Below are positions 8,645 to 17,431 of a DNA stretch of 64,000 nt, piece by piece. Position 1 is the first letter of the stretch, and every line of letters begins with the position of its first letter. The stretch lies in contig NZ_CP032155.1 of assembly GCF_008329905.1 (NCBI RefSeq), positions 1,240,001 through 1,304,000 on the forward strand, given 5' to 3'. The notes beneath the pieces were generated by a model that saw nothing but the letters and a program-made list of their open reading frames with translations, searched no databases and was not told the origin of the DNA. The stretch is from Mycobacterium sp. ELW1 (lineage in GTDB: Bacteria; Actinomycetota; Actinomycetes; Mycobacteriales; Mycobacteriaceae). Made by a program: the position numbers and the translations under genes.

Positions 8645-8986
8645 ATGACTGTGCTGACCACCGTCCTGGCCGAGGCCGCCGATGCCGAACTCGAGGACTG
8701 GGGTCCGCTGGAGGAGGCCACCGCACACCCGATGGCGACGCACGGCGTGGAGGTGTGGGTCGATGGCGACAAGTCGGCCGGCATCTGGCAATGCGCCCCC
8801 GGCCCGTCGCACTGGACGTTGGAGACCAACGAGGTCATCTATGTGGTGTCCGGGCGGATGACCGTCACCCCCGACGCCGGCGAGCCCAGCGAGGTCGGCG
8901 CCGGCGACCTCGCGGTCTTCCCGGTCGGCTGGACCGGCACGTGGGTGATCCACGAGACGCTGCGCAAGGCCTACGCGATCTTCTGA
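8645..8986 (+). CDS. Cupin domain protein (DUF861/EutQ-like)
   Basis: 113 aa, single cupin: GIWQCAPGPSHWTLETNEVIYVVSGRMTVTPDAGEPSEVGAGDLAVFPVGWTGTWVIHETLRKAYAIF. The pattern WTLETNEVIYVVSGR with GDLAVFPVGWTGTW is that of the Cupin_3 group often encoded next to amine or amino-acid oxidases. The metal-binding His of other cupins is mostly replaced, as is common in this group. The gene lies 19 bases after the DAO-type oxidoreductase and is likely co-transcribed. A role in handling an unstable product is possible but unproven. Confidence 0.78.
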   Translation: MTVLTTVLAEAADAELEDWGPLEEATAHPMATHGVEVWVDGDKSAGIWQCAPGPSHWTLETNEVIYVVSGRMTVTPDAGEPSEVGAGDLAVFPVGWTGTWVIHETLRKAYAIF

Positions 8987-8990
8987 CTCG

Positions 8991-11048
8991 TCACCGTGCG
9001 CGCAGCACGACGAGCGCGTCGACGGCCACCACCCCACCCGGTGAGGCGATCACCGGGTTGGCTTCCACGGCGTCGATGTGCTCACCCAATTCGATTGCCA
9101 GTTGCGAGAATCCGACGACGACATCGGCGAGCGCGTCGATGTCGACCGGTGCCGCCCCGCGCCAGCCGGCCAGCAGCGGCGCGGTGCGCAGCGACCGGAG
9201 CAGGGCAATGGCGGACTCACGGGTGACCGGCGGACAGGCGACCGCGCGGTCGGCCAGCAGTTCGACCAATGTCCCGCCGGTGGCGACCACGACCATCGGC
9301 CCGAAGTTGTCGTCACGCACCACACCGAGCGAAATTTCCACGCCCGCAGGGGCCATCGCGTCGACGCTGACGTCAGGTCCCAACCGTTCGGCCATCTCAT
9401 CGTAGGCCACCCAGAGCGATTCGCGGTCACAGATGCCGAGTATTACGCCGCCGACATCGCTTTTGTGCGCGGCGCCCAGCGTTTTCAGCACCACCGGGTA
9501 GCCGACGGCATCCGCGGCCGTAAGCACCTCCGAGACGGTGTGAGCGGCATATGAGCGGGTGACCGGGATGCCGTAGTCGGCCAGCAGCCGGAAGGCGGTC
9601 GGCGCGTTCCACTCGGCCGCGGTGAGTGCGGCGGTCCAGCGCTCTACGCGCTCGGTGTCGATCTGGGGGAGTGCCGTCGAGACCGGCAGCGGCCAACGGG
9701 CCAGGTGCCCCAGAGCGGCAATCCCGGAGCGAGCCCCTTCCAGGACCGCAACCCCGTTGCTGCGCAATCTGTTCGCAGTGTCCGGGTCGACCGCCGACGG
9801 TACCGAGGTCAGCACCGCCAGAGCTGTGTCGGTGCCTGCGACCACATCAAGCACCGCGTCGGGGTAGCCGGTGTCGCCGTCGAACTCGGTGACCAGGTCG
9901 ACGGCCAGTGCGGTCACCGCGACGCCGGGATCGTCGACCAGTGCTCGCAGGCATCCGCTGAACAGCGCGCGGGTGTCGGCGCCAGTGCCCCAGACGTCCA
10001 GGGGGTTACCGGGGGACAGCCCGTCGTCGAGCAGTTCTGCGAGTGCGTGCAGGGTCGGCTCGGCGAGTTCGGTGAAGTCCACCGCCAACTCGTGGGCCAG
10101 GTCGGCACAGAGCGCACGTTCGGCCCCGGAATCGTGCACTGTGGCGATGCCGTGCGAGCCGGGGCGTCGCCGCCGGCCCGTCTCGAAAAGTTCGATGGTG
10201 TCGACGAACTCGGCCATGTCGGTGACCCGGACCGCGCCGGTGTCGGCGCAGAAGGCCTGCCAGCCGGCGGCGTCGCCGGCGAGCGCACCCGAGTGGGCGG
10301 CGACCATGGCGCGCCCGCGCGGCGAATGGCCGACGGGCAGGATCACCACGGGGATGTCGCGCTGCGCGGCACGGCGCAGCCCGGCTCGCAGCCGTCCCAC
10401 CGACCGGGGCGTCTCCAGCAGTAGGGCGATCATCGTCGTGCCCGGGTCGTCGACGATGTAGTCCACGTAGTCGGCGGTGTCGGTGACCAGTTCCTGGCCT
10501 GAGGAGATCGCTAATCGGAACCCGAAGCCGCGGGACGCCCGCAGAATGGTGGAGAACGCCGACCCCGAGTGGGTGACCAGTGAAACTCCGCCCGGTGGTA
10601 GGGGATCCGGTTCCAGATAGCCCAGCGCGCGCAGCCCGGTGACATTGTTGACGAACCCCATGCAACCCCCGCCGCATACCGCCATCCCGGCGTCGGTGGC
10701 GGTGTCCGCCACGGCCCGGCGCAGCTGATCACCGTGCGCGGAGCCGAAGATCACCGCCGACTCCGCACCCATCGCCGCCGCACTCTTCAGCTCGGCCAGC
10801 AGGGCGGTGTCGGGAACTCCGAGCAGCACCAGATCGACCGGCTCGTCGAGCGCGCACAGTGACGGAGCACAGGTGATGCCATCGATGTGGTCGTAGCGCG
10901 GATTGACCAGATGCATTCGCGCCGAACTGCGGCGCGCTTCGACGATCATTCGCTCCCCGAAGCTGCCCGGTTTCGCCGAGGCCCCGACGAGTGCCACCGA
11001 GCGGGCCTCCAGCATGGCGGCGACGGAGCCCCGCCGGCTGTCGCTCAT
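8991..11048 (-). CDS. Acyl-CoA synthetase (ADP-forming), fused alpha-beta subunits
   Basis: 685 aa. The N-terminal CoA-binding Rossmann domain (SVALVGASAKPGSFGERM) is followed by a succinyl-CoA-ligase-like domain with the phospho-His loop region (GHSPRGRAMVAAHSGALAGD) and a C-terminal ATP-grasp domain (GYPVVLKTLGAAHKSDVGGVILG). This is the Pat/ACS type NDP-forming acyl-CoA synthetase, which makes an acyl-CoA from a carboxylic acid. The start overlaps the preceding oxidoreductase stop by ATGA, so the two are coupled. In this cluster it may activate an acid left after amine oxidation, feeding the acyl-CoA dehydrogenase; that chain of steps is inferred. Confidence 0.85.
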   Translation of the reverse strand: MSDSRRGSVAAMLEARSVALVGASAKPGSFGERMIVEARRSSARMHLVNPRYDHIDGITCAPSLCALDEPVDLVLLGVPDTALLAELKSAAAMGAESAVIFGSAHGDQLRRAVADTATDAGMAVCGGGCMGFVNNVTGLRALGYLEPDPLPPGGVSLVTHSGSAFSTILRASRGFGFRLAISSGQELVTDTADYVDYIVDDPGTTMIALLLETPRSVGRLRAGLRRAAQRDIPVVILPVGHSPRGRAMVAAHSGALAGDAAGWQAFCADTGAVRVTDMAEFVDTIELFETGRRRRPGSHGIATVHDSGAERALCADLAHELAVDFTELAEPTLHALAELLDDGLSPGNPLDVWGTGADTRALFSGCLRALVDDPGVAVTALAVDLVTEFDGDTGYPDAVLDVVAGTDTALAVLTSVPSAVDPDTANRLRSNGVAVLEGARSGIAALGHLARWPLPVSTALPQIDTERVERWTAALTAAEWNAPTAFRLLADYGIPVTRSYAAHTVSEVLTAADAVGYPVVLKTLGAAHKSDVGGVILGICDRESLWVAYDEMAERLGPDVSVDAMAPAGVEISLGVVRDDNFGPMVVVATGGTLVELLADRAVACPPVTRESAIALLRSLRTAPLLAGWRGAAPVDIDALADVVVGFSQLAIELGEHIDAVEANPVIASPGGVVAVDALVVLRAR

Positions 11049-12667
11049 CGCCGGCGGAAGCGCTTCTTCTTCGTGTCGGCCAGCGCGGCTCGCGCCGCCT
11101 GCCAGCCAGGGATACCGCACACTCCACCACCGGCGTGGGTGCCGGAGCTGCCGTTGTACAGCCCGGAGATCGGCGTGCGGTAGTCGGCGTAACCGGGCGC
11201 GGGTCGCATGTGGAACAACTGCTCCAGGGACAACTCCCCGTGGAAGATGTTGCCACCGATGAGGCCGTACTCCTGCTCCATCTCATGCGGCCCGACGATG
11301 TCGCGGTGCAGGATCGAGGATTTGAAGCCCGGTGCCACCTGGTCGTACAAGTCGATCAGGCGATCGGTGTAAGCATCCAACTCCGCGGTGTGCGGTTCGT
11401 TGGCCCAGTCCGCCGGCACCCACTGGGTGAACAGCGACATGATGTGCGTGCCATCGGGATTGAGCGTCTTGTCCAGTGTCGTGGGAATCACGCCGTCGCT
11501 GAAGGGCATCAGCGCGGGCTTGCCGACGCGAGCGTCTTGGAATGCCGCCTCGATGTATTCCATCGTGGGTGCCATCTCGACCGAACCGGTGTGGTGCTCG
11601 GCCTGCCCGTCGCTGGGATCGGCGGTGAAGTTCGGTAGTTCGGCCAAGGCCAGGTTGATCTTCACCACGCCGCTTCGGGTCTTGAAGTGTTCGATATCGG
11701 CGACGAACTCCGGCGGCAGTTCGGTGCGCGGAATATGCTCCAGGAAAGCGGTTTTCGGGTGCAGCGTGGTGACCACCAGGGGTGCTCGCAGCTCATCGCC
11801 GTTCTCGAGCACCACCCCCTCGATTCGCCCGCCCCGCACCAGCATTCGCGAGACCCGGGCCTTTGTGCGAATCTCCGCTCCGAAGCTCCGGGCCGAGCGG
11901 GCGATGGCTTCCGACACCGCGCCCATCCCGCCCTCCGGGTAACCCCAACTTCCGAGCTGGCCGTCACCCACGTCGCCGATGGAGTGGTGCGCCATCACGT
12001 ATGCGGTGCCGGGCTCATACGGTCCGGCCCAGGTGCCGATCACCCCGTTGACGGCCAGAGCGCCTTTGATTTGCGGTGATTCGAACCAGTCGTCGAGCAG
12101 ATCGGCGATGCTCATGGTCAGCAGCCGGGTGACGTCTCCCATCATCCGGGTGGTCATGCCGCGCTGGCTCCAGCCGAGCTTGGCGAGCTCGAACAGATCC
12201 GACGGTTTGTGCGATCCGATGTTGGGCGGCACCTGGGTCAGCAGCGGCCCCATGACGTCGGCGATCCCTTCGAGCCAGGCGTTCCACTTCGGCCAGGTGT
12301 CGGCGTCCTTCTTGGAGAACTTGGCGAGCTGCTCATAGGTGCGGGCCGGGTCGTCCTCGTAGATGGTCAGCGACCCGCCCTCCGGAAAAGCCTGGTAGTA
12401 CGGGCCCATCGGGTGCACCTTGTAGCCGTGTCGTTCCAGGCTCAGATCCCGCACGATCGTCGGTGGCATCAGGCTCATCACATAGGACAGCCGGGTGACC
12501 CGCAGATGCGGCGCGTCCTCCCACGGCGCCTCGGTGGTGGCCGCGCCGCCGAGCGAACCGCGCGATTCCAGCACAACGGTGTTGGCGCCCGAGCGCGCGA
12601 GGTAGGCCGCCGAGACAAGCCCGTTGTGCCCGCCGCCGATGACGATGGCGTCGTAGGTGTTCGACAT
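11045..12667 (-). CDS. NAD(P)/FAD-dependent oxidoreductase, phytoene-desaturase-like
   Basis: 540 aa. The N-terminus YDAIVIGGGHNGLVSAAYLARSG and LESRGSLGGAATTE are the FAD-binding and amine-oxidase/phytoene-desaturase motifs. The end, GLYNGSSGTHAGGGVCGIPGWQAARAAL, is the matching C-terminal FAD motif with an unusual Gly/Cys-rich loop. Members of this group are flavin-dependent dehydrogenases; many are named phytoene dehydrogenase without evidence, and carotenoid synthesis is unlikely here because no phytoene synthase is nearby. It heads an operon with the acyl-CoA synthetase and diverges from the TetR gene across operator 2. Confidence 0.8.
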   Translation of the reverse strand: MSNTYDAIVIGGGHNGLVSAAYLARSGANTVVLESRGSLGGAATTEAPWEDAPHLRVTRLSYVMSLMPPTIVRDLSLERHGYKVHPMGPYYQAFPEGGSLTIYEDDPARTYEQLAKFSKKDADTWPKWNAWLEGIADVMGPLLTQVPPNIGSHKPSDLFELAKLGWSQRGMTTRMMGDVTRLLTMSIADLLDDWFESPQIKGALAVNGVIGTWAGPYEPGTAYVMAHHSIGDVGDGQLGSWGYPEGGMGAVSEAIARSARSFGAEIRTKARVSRMLVRGGRIEGVVLENGDELRAPLVVTTLHPKTAFLEHIPRTELPPEFVADIEHFKTRSGVVKINLALAELPNFTADPSDGQAEHHTGSVEMAPTMEYIEAAFQDARVGKPALMPFSDGVIPTTLDKTLNPDGTHIMSLFTQWVPADWANEPHTAELDAYTDRLIDLYDQVAPGFKSSILHRDIVGPHEMEQEYGLIGGNIFHGELSLEQLFHMRPAPGYADYRTPISGLYNGSSGTHAGGGVCGIPGWQAARAALADTKKKRFRRR

Positions 12668-12703
12668 GACGCGTCACTCCCGTTCGTCCCGCTTGCCGTC
12701 TTT

Positions 12704-12719
12704 GACTGACTGTTCAATC
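12704..12719. promoter_or_regulatory. TetR-type palindromic operator 2
   Basis: GACTGA-CTGT-TCAATC is a near copy of the palindromes at 7394 and 16035, with five of six arm pairs symmetrical. It lies between the divergent oxidoreductase and TetR genes, so the regulator probably also controls itself. Confidence 0.65.
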
Positions 12720-12781
12720 TAATCGAGTGTTAGGCTTTCAACAAGAGCCGGCACCGGCGCCGCAGAGGGGAGTACGACGAG

Positions 12782-13435
12782 ATGGCAGATCCTGCACCCG
12801 CGACCGAGAACAATGAGGCGAGGCGCATCCAGATGTTGCGCGCTGCAGCGGAGCTCATCTGCGAACGCGGCTTCTCTGAGACCAGAATCTCTGATGTGGC
12901 CAAACGGGCCGGGGTCAGCTCGGCGTTGGTTATCTACTACTTCGGCACCCGGGACCGGCTGCTCGTCGACGCGCTGCGGCACTCGGAGGAATCGTTCTAT
13001 GAGGCGGCCGAGCAGATGCTCGCCGAGGTGCCGTCGGTTCGCGAACGGTTGTCTCTGCTGATCCAGTGGACATGTGTACCCGAGGCCGAGAACGAGATCC
13101 CCGGGGCGTGGGGCCTCTGGTTCGATCTGTGGGCGCAGGCATTTCGGCACGACGAAGTCAAAGCAGGCCGGGTGGAGCTCGACGCGCGCTGGCGCCGGAT
13201 GATCGTCGACACCGTGGAATCGGCCGACCTGAAGTCGGACGTCGACGCGAAGATGTTCGCGCTGGAGTTCTCCGCTCTGCTGGACGGCCTGTCGATCCAG
13301 GTGGCGCTCGAGGACCCGGAAGTCGATTCAAAGGTCGCCTACGAGATCGCGATGCGCTTCGCCGAACGGGAGCTGGACCTGCCGCGCGAGAAGCGCACCC
13401 TGGTGGCTGCCGGTAAGGGCCGACGCTCGCGCTAA
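12782..13435 (+). CDS. TetR family transcriptional regulator (BetI-like)
   Basis: 217 aa. The N-terminal helix-turn-helix is clear: MLRAAAELICERGFSETRISDVAKRAGVSSALVIYYFGTRDRLL. The C-terminal ligand domain (WGLWFDLWAQAFRHDEV...FALEFSALLDGLSIQVAL) resembles the TetR_C_6/BetI type that senses small metabolites. It lies in the middle of the amine cluster, diverges from the oxidoreductase/acyl-CoA synthetase operon, and three matching palindromes occupy the three divergent promoters around it, so it is the best candidate repressor for the whole cluster. It ends in a four-base convergent overlap with the ABC ATPase gene. Confidence 0.88.
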   Translation: MADPAPATENNEARRIQMLRAAAELICERGFSETRISDVAKRAGVSSALVIYYFGTRDRLLVDALRHSEESFYEAAEQMLAEVPSVRERLSLLIQWTCVPEAENEIPGAWGLWFDLWAQAFRHDEVKAGRVELDARWRRMIVDTVESADLKSDVDAKMFALEFSALLDGLSIQVALEDPEVDSKVAYEIAMRFAERELDLPREKRTLVAAGKGRRSR

Positions 13436-14574
13436 ACCGGACCGGCGACCAGATCCGCCGCCGGATCCTTGATCACCACCGCTGCGCTGCGGGCCAGCAC
13501 CCGCACCGCGTCCGTCGAACACACACAGGTGATGGGCATTCCGGCGTCGTATGCCGCCGACCCGGGACCGTACCGGTTGGGGACGTCGACGACGAGAGCC
13601 GTCGGCTCGCCGACGTCGACGTGCACCTGGGTCGAGGCGCCGTGGTAGACCACCTGGGCGACCGTACCGCGGATCGCGTTGTGCCCCGGCGATACCGGAT
13701 CCTCTGGAGACTGCAGGGCGATGCGCTCCGGACGGATCACGATCGCCGCGGGCCCGGGCCGGCACGAGGCGTCCACCGCGGCGCCGAGGCGTGTCGCCAG
13801 CGCCGAGCACAGCGCCGCACCGTCGTTGTTCTCCAGCACCTCGGCGTCGAAAATATTTGCCGCGCCCAGGAACCCGGCCACGTAGGTCGTTGCCGGGGCG
13901 GAGTAGATCTCTTGCGGCGGACCGACCTGTTCGACGCGACCTTCGGCCAGGACGGCGATCTGGTCGCTCATCGTCAACGCCTCGTCCTGGTCGTGGGTCA
14001 CGTAGACGAACGTGATCTCGACCTCGCGCTGGACGGCTCGCAACTCGAGCTGAAGTTGCTTGCGCAGCTTGGCATCCAGAGCGCCGAGCGGCTCGTCGAG
14101 CAGCAGTACCCGGGGCTGCAGAACCAGCGCACGAGCCAACGCGACGCGCTGCTGCTGGCCGCCGGAGAGCTGGGTGGGGCGCCGTTTGGCGAACTCGTGC
14201 ATCCGGACCAGGTCGAGTGCCTCACCGACGCGGCGTGTGATCTCGGGCTTGGGTGCCTTCTGGTAGCGCAGGCCGAATGCGACGTTGTCCCAGACCGACA
14301 TGAAGGGGAACAGCGCGTACGTCTGGAAGACAGTGTTGACCGGTCGCTTGTGAGGGGGATCCTGCGCGACGTCTCGACCGTCGAGCTCGATGCGCCCCGA
14401 GTCGGGCTTCTCGAACCCGGCGATCATCCGCAGCGTGGTGGTTTTGCCGCACCCGGATGCCCCGAGCAGCGAATAGAACTGTCCTGCTGGAATATCCAGG
14501 TCGATTCCGGTCACCGCGGGAACGCCGTCGAACGCCTTGGCCAGCTGATGCAGCCGGATGGCGCCGCCGGTCAC
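13432..14574 (-). CDS. potA: ABC transporter ATP-binding protein, spermidine/putrescine (PotA) type
   Basis: 380 aa from GTG 14574. Walker A is [10 protein letters not shown], the signature is [15 protein letters not shown], and Walker B is [16 protein letters not shown]; a TOBE domain follows ([11 protein letters not shown]...[15 protein letters not shown]), as in PotA/MalK-type importers. The start is uncertain: GTG 14574 matches the usual N-terminus ([19 protein letters not shown]), while ATG 14655 would overlap the aminotransferase gene by 56 bases. It lies downstream of the class III aminotransferase on the same strand. It should power the importer whose binding protein and two permeases are encoded divergently at 16.1-19.2 kb. 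Confidence 0.87.
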   Translation of the reverse strand: MTGGAIRLHQLAKAFDGVPAVTGIDLDIPAGQFYSLLGASGCGKTTTLRMIAGFEKPDSGRIELDGRDVAQDPPHKRPVNTVFQTYALFPFMSVWDNVAFGLRYQKAPKPEITRRVGEALDLVRMHEFAKRRPTQLSGGQQQRVALARALVLQPRVLLLDEPLGALDAKLRKQLQLELRAVQREVEITFVYVTHDQDEALTMSDQIAVLAEGRVEQVGPPQEIYSAPATTYVAGFLGAANIFDAEVLENNDGAALCSALATRLGAAVDASCRPGPAAIVIRPERIALQSPEDPVSPGHNAIRGTVAQVVYHGASTQVHVDVGEPTALVVDVPNRYGPGSAAYDAGMPITCVCSTDAVRVLARSAAVVIKDPAADLVAGPV

Positions 14575-14599
14575 CGGCGGCCGTCCCGACAGCAGGCGC

Positions 14600-15976
14600 T
14601 CAGGCCGCCACCGCCTCGGCCAGCCGGGCGAAGTTCGCGGCGAATCGGTCGACATCGGCCTCGTCGTGCTGAACAGACAACAACCATTGCTCCACCTTGC
14701 CCCACGGTGGTAGGAACACACCGCCATTGTGCTGCATGAGCCAGTGCAGGTGGCCCAATCGGTCGTCGATGTGCAGGAAATCGCGGAAATCGTGGACCGG
14801 CTCGCGCTTGAACGTCACACAACCCTTGGCTCCGACACTCACCACGTGCCAACCGTAACCGTGTTCGGTCACGGTCGCCTCCAGAGCGCCGCGAAGCCGC
14901 TGCGCCAGCGACGTCATCCGGGTGTACGCCGCCGGTGTGAGCACCTCCGAGAGAGTGGCCCTGGTGGCGGCCATCGCCAGCGGGTTGCCGTTGAAGGTGC
15001 CGACCTGTTCGTACCGGCCGTCGGCGATCGCCGACATCACCGCGGTGGTGCCGCCGATCGCGGCGACCGAAATGCCGCCACCCAAAGCCTTTGCCAGGCA
15101 GACGATGTCGGGAACCACACCCGATGTCGCGGTGACTCCACCCGGGCCGGTGGTGAAGCCGGTCTTCACTTCGTCGTAGATCAGCAGGGCGCCGTCGGCG
15201 TGCAGCAGCTCGCGAATGGCGGCCAGATAGCCGGCGTCGGGTGGGATGATGCCGGCGTTCATCATCACCGGTTCCAAGATCATGGCGGCGATGCCCCCGC
15301 GGTGCACGGCCAGTGCCCGGGCCACCGCCTCGGGATCGTTGAACGGGACCACCACCACCAGATCGCGGATCGCCGCCGGGATGCCCGTGTTGCCCGGCAC
15401 GCCGATCGGATGGTCGCGAGGGCCCACCTGGTCTGCCTCGGGCAGCACCGAGACCTGCACCGAGTCATGGTGGCCGTGATAGCAACCCTCGACCTTGATG
15501 ATCAGGTCCCGTCCGGTGACCGAACGGGCGAGGTGCACGGCGTCCATGGTCGCCTCGGTGCCGGAATTGGCGAAGCGCCACAACGGTAGATCGAATCGGC
15601 GGGCCAGCTCCGTCGCGATCCAGATCGCGTCCTCGGTCGGCTGGGCGAAGTGCGTGCCACGGCGGACCTGGCGGCTGACCGCCGCGACGATCGCGGGGTG
15701 AGCATGGCCGGCGATCGACGCTCCGTAGCCCCCGTGCATGTCGACGTATTCGGTGCCGTCGACGTCGTAGACCTTCGAGCCCGCACCGTGGCTCATCCAC
15801 ACCGCCTGCGGCTGGGCGATCTGCCAGTTCGACGTGGCCCCGCCCGCGAGGTGTTCCTTTGCACGGCAGATCATTTCGGTGCTGCGCGGCTGACGCGCCA
15901 GGAACACCTTCTCCTGGTCGGCGATGAGTCTGTCGACCGCATCCTGAACCGGGCTCTCGATTGTCGGCGAAGCCAC
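14600..15976 (-). CDS. Class III pyridoxal-phosphate aminotransferase (GSAM-like)
   Basis: 458 aa. Motifs: YDVDGTEYVDMHGGYGASIAGHAHPAIV (substrate-loop region), RFANSGTEATMDAVHLARSVTGR, GCYHGHHDS, LIYDEVKTGF (cofactor Asp) and CLAKALGGGISVAAIGG (Schiff-base Lys). These match omega-aminotransferases and glutamate-1-semialdehyde aminomutase relatives. Haem synthesis is unlikely because the gene sits with a polyamine-type transporter, so transamination of an imported amine is inferred. GTG 15976 has GGAAGG upstream. It diverges from the PotD gene across operator 3 and is followed by potA. Confidence 0.83.
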   Translation of the reverse strand: MASPTIESPVQDAVDRLIADQEKVFLARQPRSTEMICRAKEHLAGGATSNWQIAQPQAVWMSHGAGSKVYDVDGTEYVDMHGGYGASIAGHAHPAIVAAVSRQVRRGTHFAQPTEDAIWIATELARRFDLPLWRFANSGTEATMDAVHLARSVTGRDLIIKVEGCYHGHHDSVQVSVLPEADQVGPRDHPIGVPGNTGIPAAIRDLVVVVPFNDPEAVARALAVHRGGIAAMILEPVMMNAGIIPPDAGYLAAIRELLHADGALLIYDEVKTGFTTGPGGVTATSGVVPDIVCLAKALGGGISVAAIGGTTAVMSAIADGRYEQVGTFNGNPLAMAATRATLSEVLTPAAYTRMTSLAQRLRGALEATVTEHGYGWHVVSVGAKGCVTFKREPVHDFRDFLHIDDRLGHLHWLMQHNGGVFLPPWGKVEQWLLSVQHDEADVDRFAANFARLAEAVAA

Positions 15977-16034
15977 GGGGCACCTTCCGCTCGATTAGCG
16001 TGCGGACCTGCGAAAAAGCCGTCCGACATCTATT

Positions 16035-16050
16035 GACTGAGCGTTCAGTC
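16035..16050. promoter_or_regulatory. TetR-type palindromic operator 3
   Basis: GACTGA-GCGT-TCAGTC is identical to operator 1, and flanking bases (TT before, TATGCCA after) are shared. It lies between the divergent aminotransferase and PotD genes. Confidence 0.72.
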
Positions 16051-16108
16051 TATGCCAGAGTCCAGGGAGCGATCAAGACTCGAGACGACTCGAACCACGG
16101 AGGCGCGG

Positions 16109-17353
16109 ATGCCAGCACCCATCGGTCCCGGCCCGAATCGTCGGCAGTTCCTCCAGCGGGCCGCCCTGCTGGCTGCGGGAACTCCCGCGCTCGTGGCGTT
16201 TCTCGACGCGTGTTCCAAAGGGGGACAATTCACTTCGGCCCCCACTCTGAAGATCGCTTCACCGCAGAACCCGGTGAAGTGGGACATACCGAACGACAAC
16301 AAGCCGATCGCGGACGGGCTGGCACCCGAAAAGGGTGCCACGCTGCAGCTGTACAGCTACGCCGACTACATCGCGCCCGACGCCATCAAGTCGTTCGAGG
16401 ACAAGTACGCCACCAAGGTGGCGGTGTCGACGTTCAACGACACCGACGAGGCCATCACCAAGATCCGCGGCGGCAACGTCGACTACGACATCTACTTCCC
16501 GAGCTACGACCAGATCAGCCGGCTGGTGAACGGTGGCCTGGTCCGTCCGCTCAACCACAGCTACATCGGCAACATCACCAACGTCTGGCCGTTCTTCGCC
16601 AACCCCTGGTACGACCAGGAGTGGCGCTTCACCGTGCCCTACACCGTGTACACCACCGGCATCGGCTGGCGCGCCGACCAGGTGCCCGCCGACATCGGCG
16701 CGTTGAAGAACCCCTACGAGTCGCTGTGGGATCCGGCCTACAAGAACAAGACTGCCGTCATCGACGACTGGCACACCGCGATGGCCATGGTGCTGCTGAA
16801 GCTGGGCATCACCGACGTCAACACCTCCTCGGCCGACGATCTGAAGAAGCTCGGCGACCAGTTGACCGAGTTGGTCAAGGCGACGTCGCCGAAGGTCACG
16901 GTGACGATGTACAGCGACCTGCCCGCAGGACAGATCGGACTGTCCCAGATGTGGTCCGGGGACATCGTCAACGCCGTCAACTACCTGCCGGAGGGAACGG
17001 GTCCGGAGATCCTGCGCTACTGGTTCCCGTCCGACGGCAAGGGGCTGGTGGACAACGATCTGATCGTGCTCCTGCGCGGCGGCAAGAACCCGGTGCTCGG
17101 ACACCTGTTCCTCAACCACATGCTCGAGACCGAGGTGGCCAAGCAGAACTTCAAGCAGATCGGGTATCAGCCGCCGCAGGTGTCGCTGAACCCGGACTCG
17201 CTTGTCGCAGAAGGCCTGGTCCCGGAAAACCTGAAGAGCGCAATCGTGCGTCCCGAGTACTTCGATACCGGATACCGGCTGCTGGAACTGGACGCCACCA
17301 ATGATGCTGCCTGGCACAATGTTTGGCGAGCCTTCAAGGCCGGGGGATCCTGA
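16109..17353 (+). CDS. potD: ABC transporter substrate-binding lipoprotein, spermidine/putrescine (PotD) type
   Basis: 414 aa. The N-terminus NRRQFLQRAALLAAGTPALV is a twin-arginine-like signal ending in a lipobox (LDAC, then SKGG), so it is probably exported and lipid-anchored. The mature part is a PotD/SBP_bac family protein: LQLYSYADYIAPDAIKSFEDKY, VSTFNDTDEAITKIRGGNVDYDIYFPSYDQISRLV, then DLPAGQIGLSQMWSGDIVNAV. It should bind an amine-like solute outside the membrane and hand it to PotB/PotC. ATG 16109 has GGAGG upstream. The promoter holds operator 3. The stop lies inside the first copy of a ~37-base direct repeat that disturbs the start of potB. Confidence 0.87.
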   Translation: MPAPIGPGPNRRQFLQRAALLAAGTPALVAFLDACSKGGQFTSAPTLKIASPQNPVKWDIPNDNKPIADGLAPEKGATLQLYSYADYIAPDAIKSFEDKYATKVAVSTFNDTDEAITKIRGGNVDYDIYFPSYDQISRLVNGGLVRPLNHSYIGNITNVWPFFANPWYDQEWRFTVPYTVYTTGIGWRADQVPADIGALKNPYESLWDPAYKNKTAVIDDWHTAMAMVLLKLGITDVNTSSADDLKKLGDQLTELVKATSPKVTVTMYSDLPAGQIGLSQMWSGDIVNAVNYLPEGTGPEILRYWFPSDGKGLVDNDLIVLLRGGKNPVLGHLFLNHMLETEVAKQNFKQIGYQPPQVSLNPDSLVAEGLVPENLKSAIVRPEYFDTGYRLLELDATNDAAWHNVWRAFKAGGS

Positions 17354-17431
17354 CCGCGGTGCCGCGCACGCGCAACAGCCTGTCTTTGTTTTGTGGGGAT
17401 CCTGACGCGGTGCCGCGCACGCGCAACAGCC
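17343..17431 (+). repeat. Imperfect direct repeat (~37 bases, two copies) at potD/potB junction
   Basis: Copy 1 (17343-17380) and copy 2 (17395-17431) both start GGGGATCCTGA and both end CGCGCACGCGCAACAGCC. They differ by one missing C in copy 2 and are separated by 14 bases (TGTCTTTGTTTTGT). The duplication places two in-frame GTG candidates (17359 and 17410) before potB. Confidence 0.85.

Noticed and set aside
11045..12667. Carotenoid phytoene desaturase
   Set aside because: No phytoene synthase or other carotenoid gene is nearby, and the gene is coupled to an acyl-CoA synthetase in an amine cluster; the family includes many other flavin oxidoreductases.
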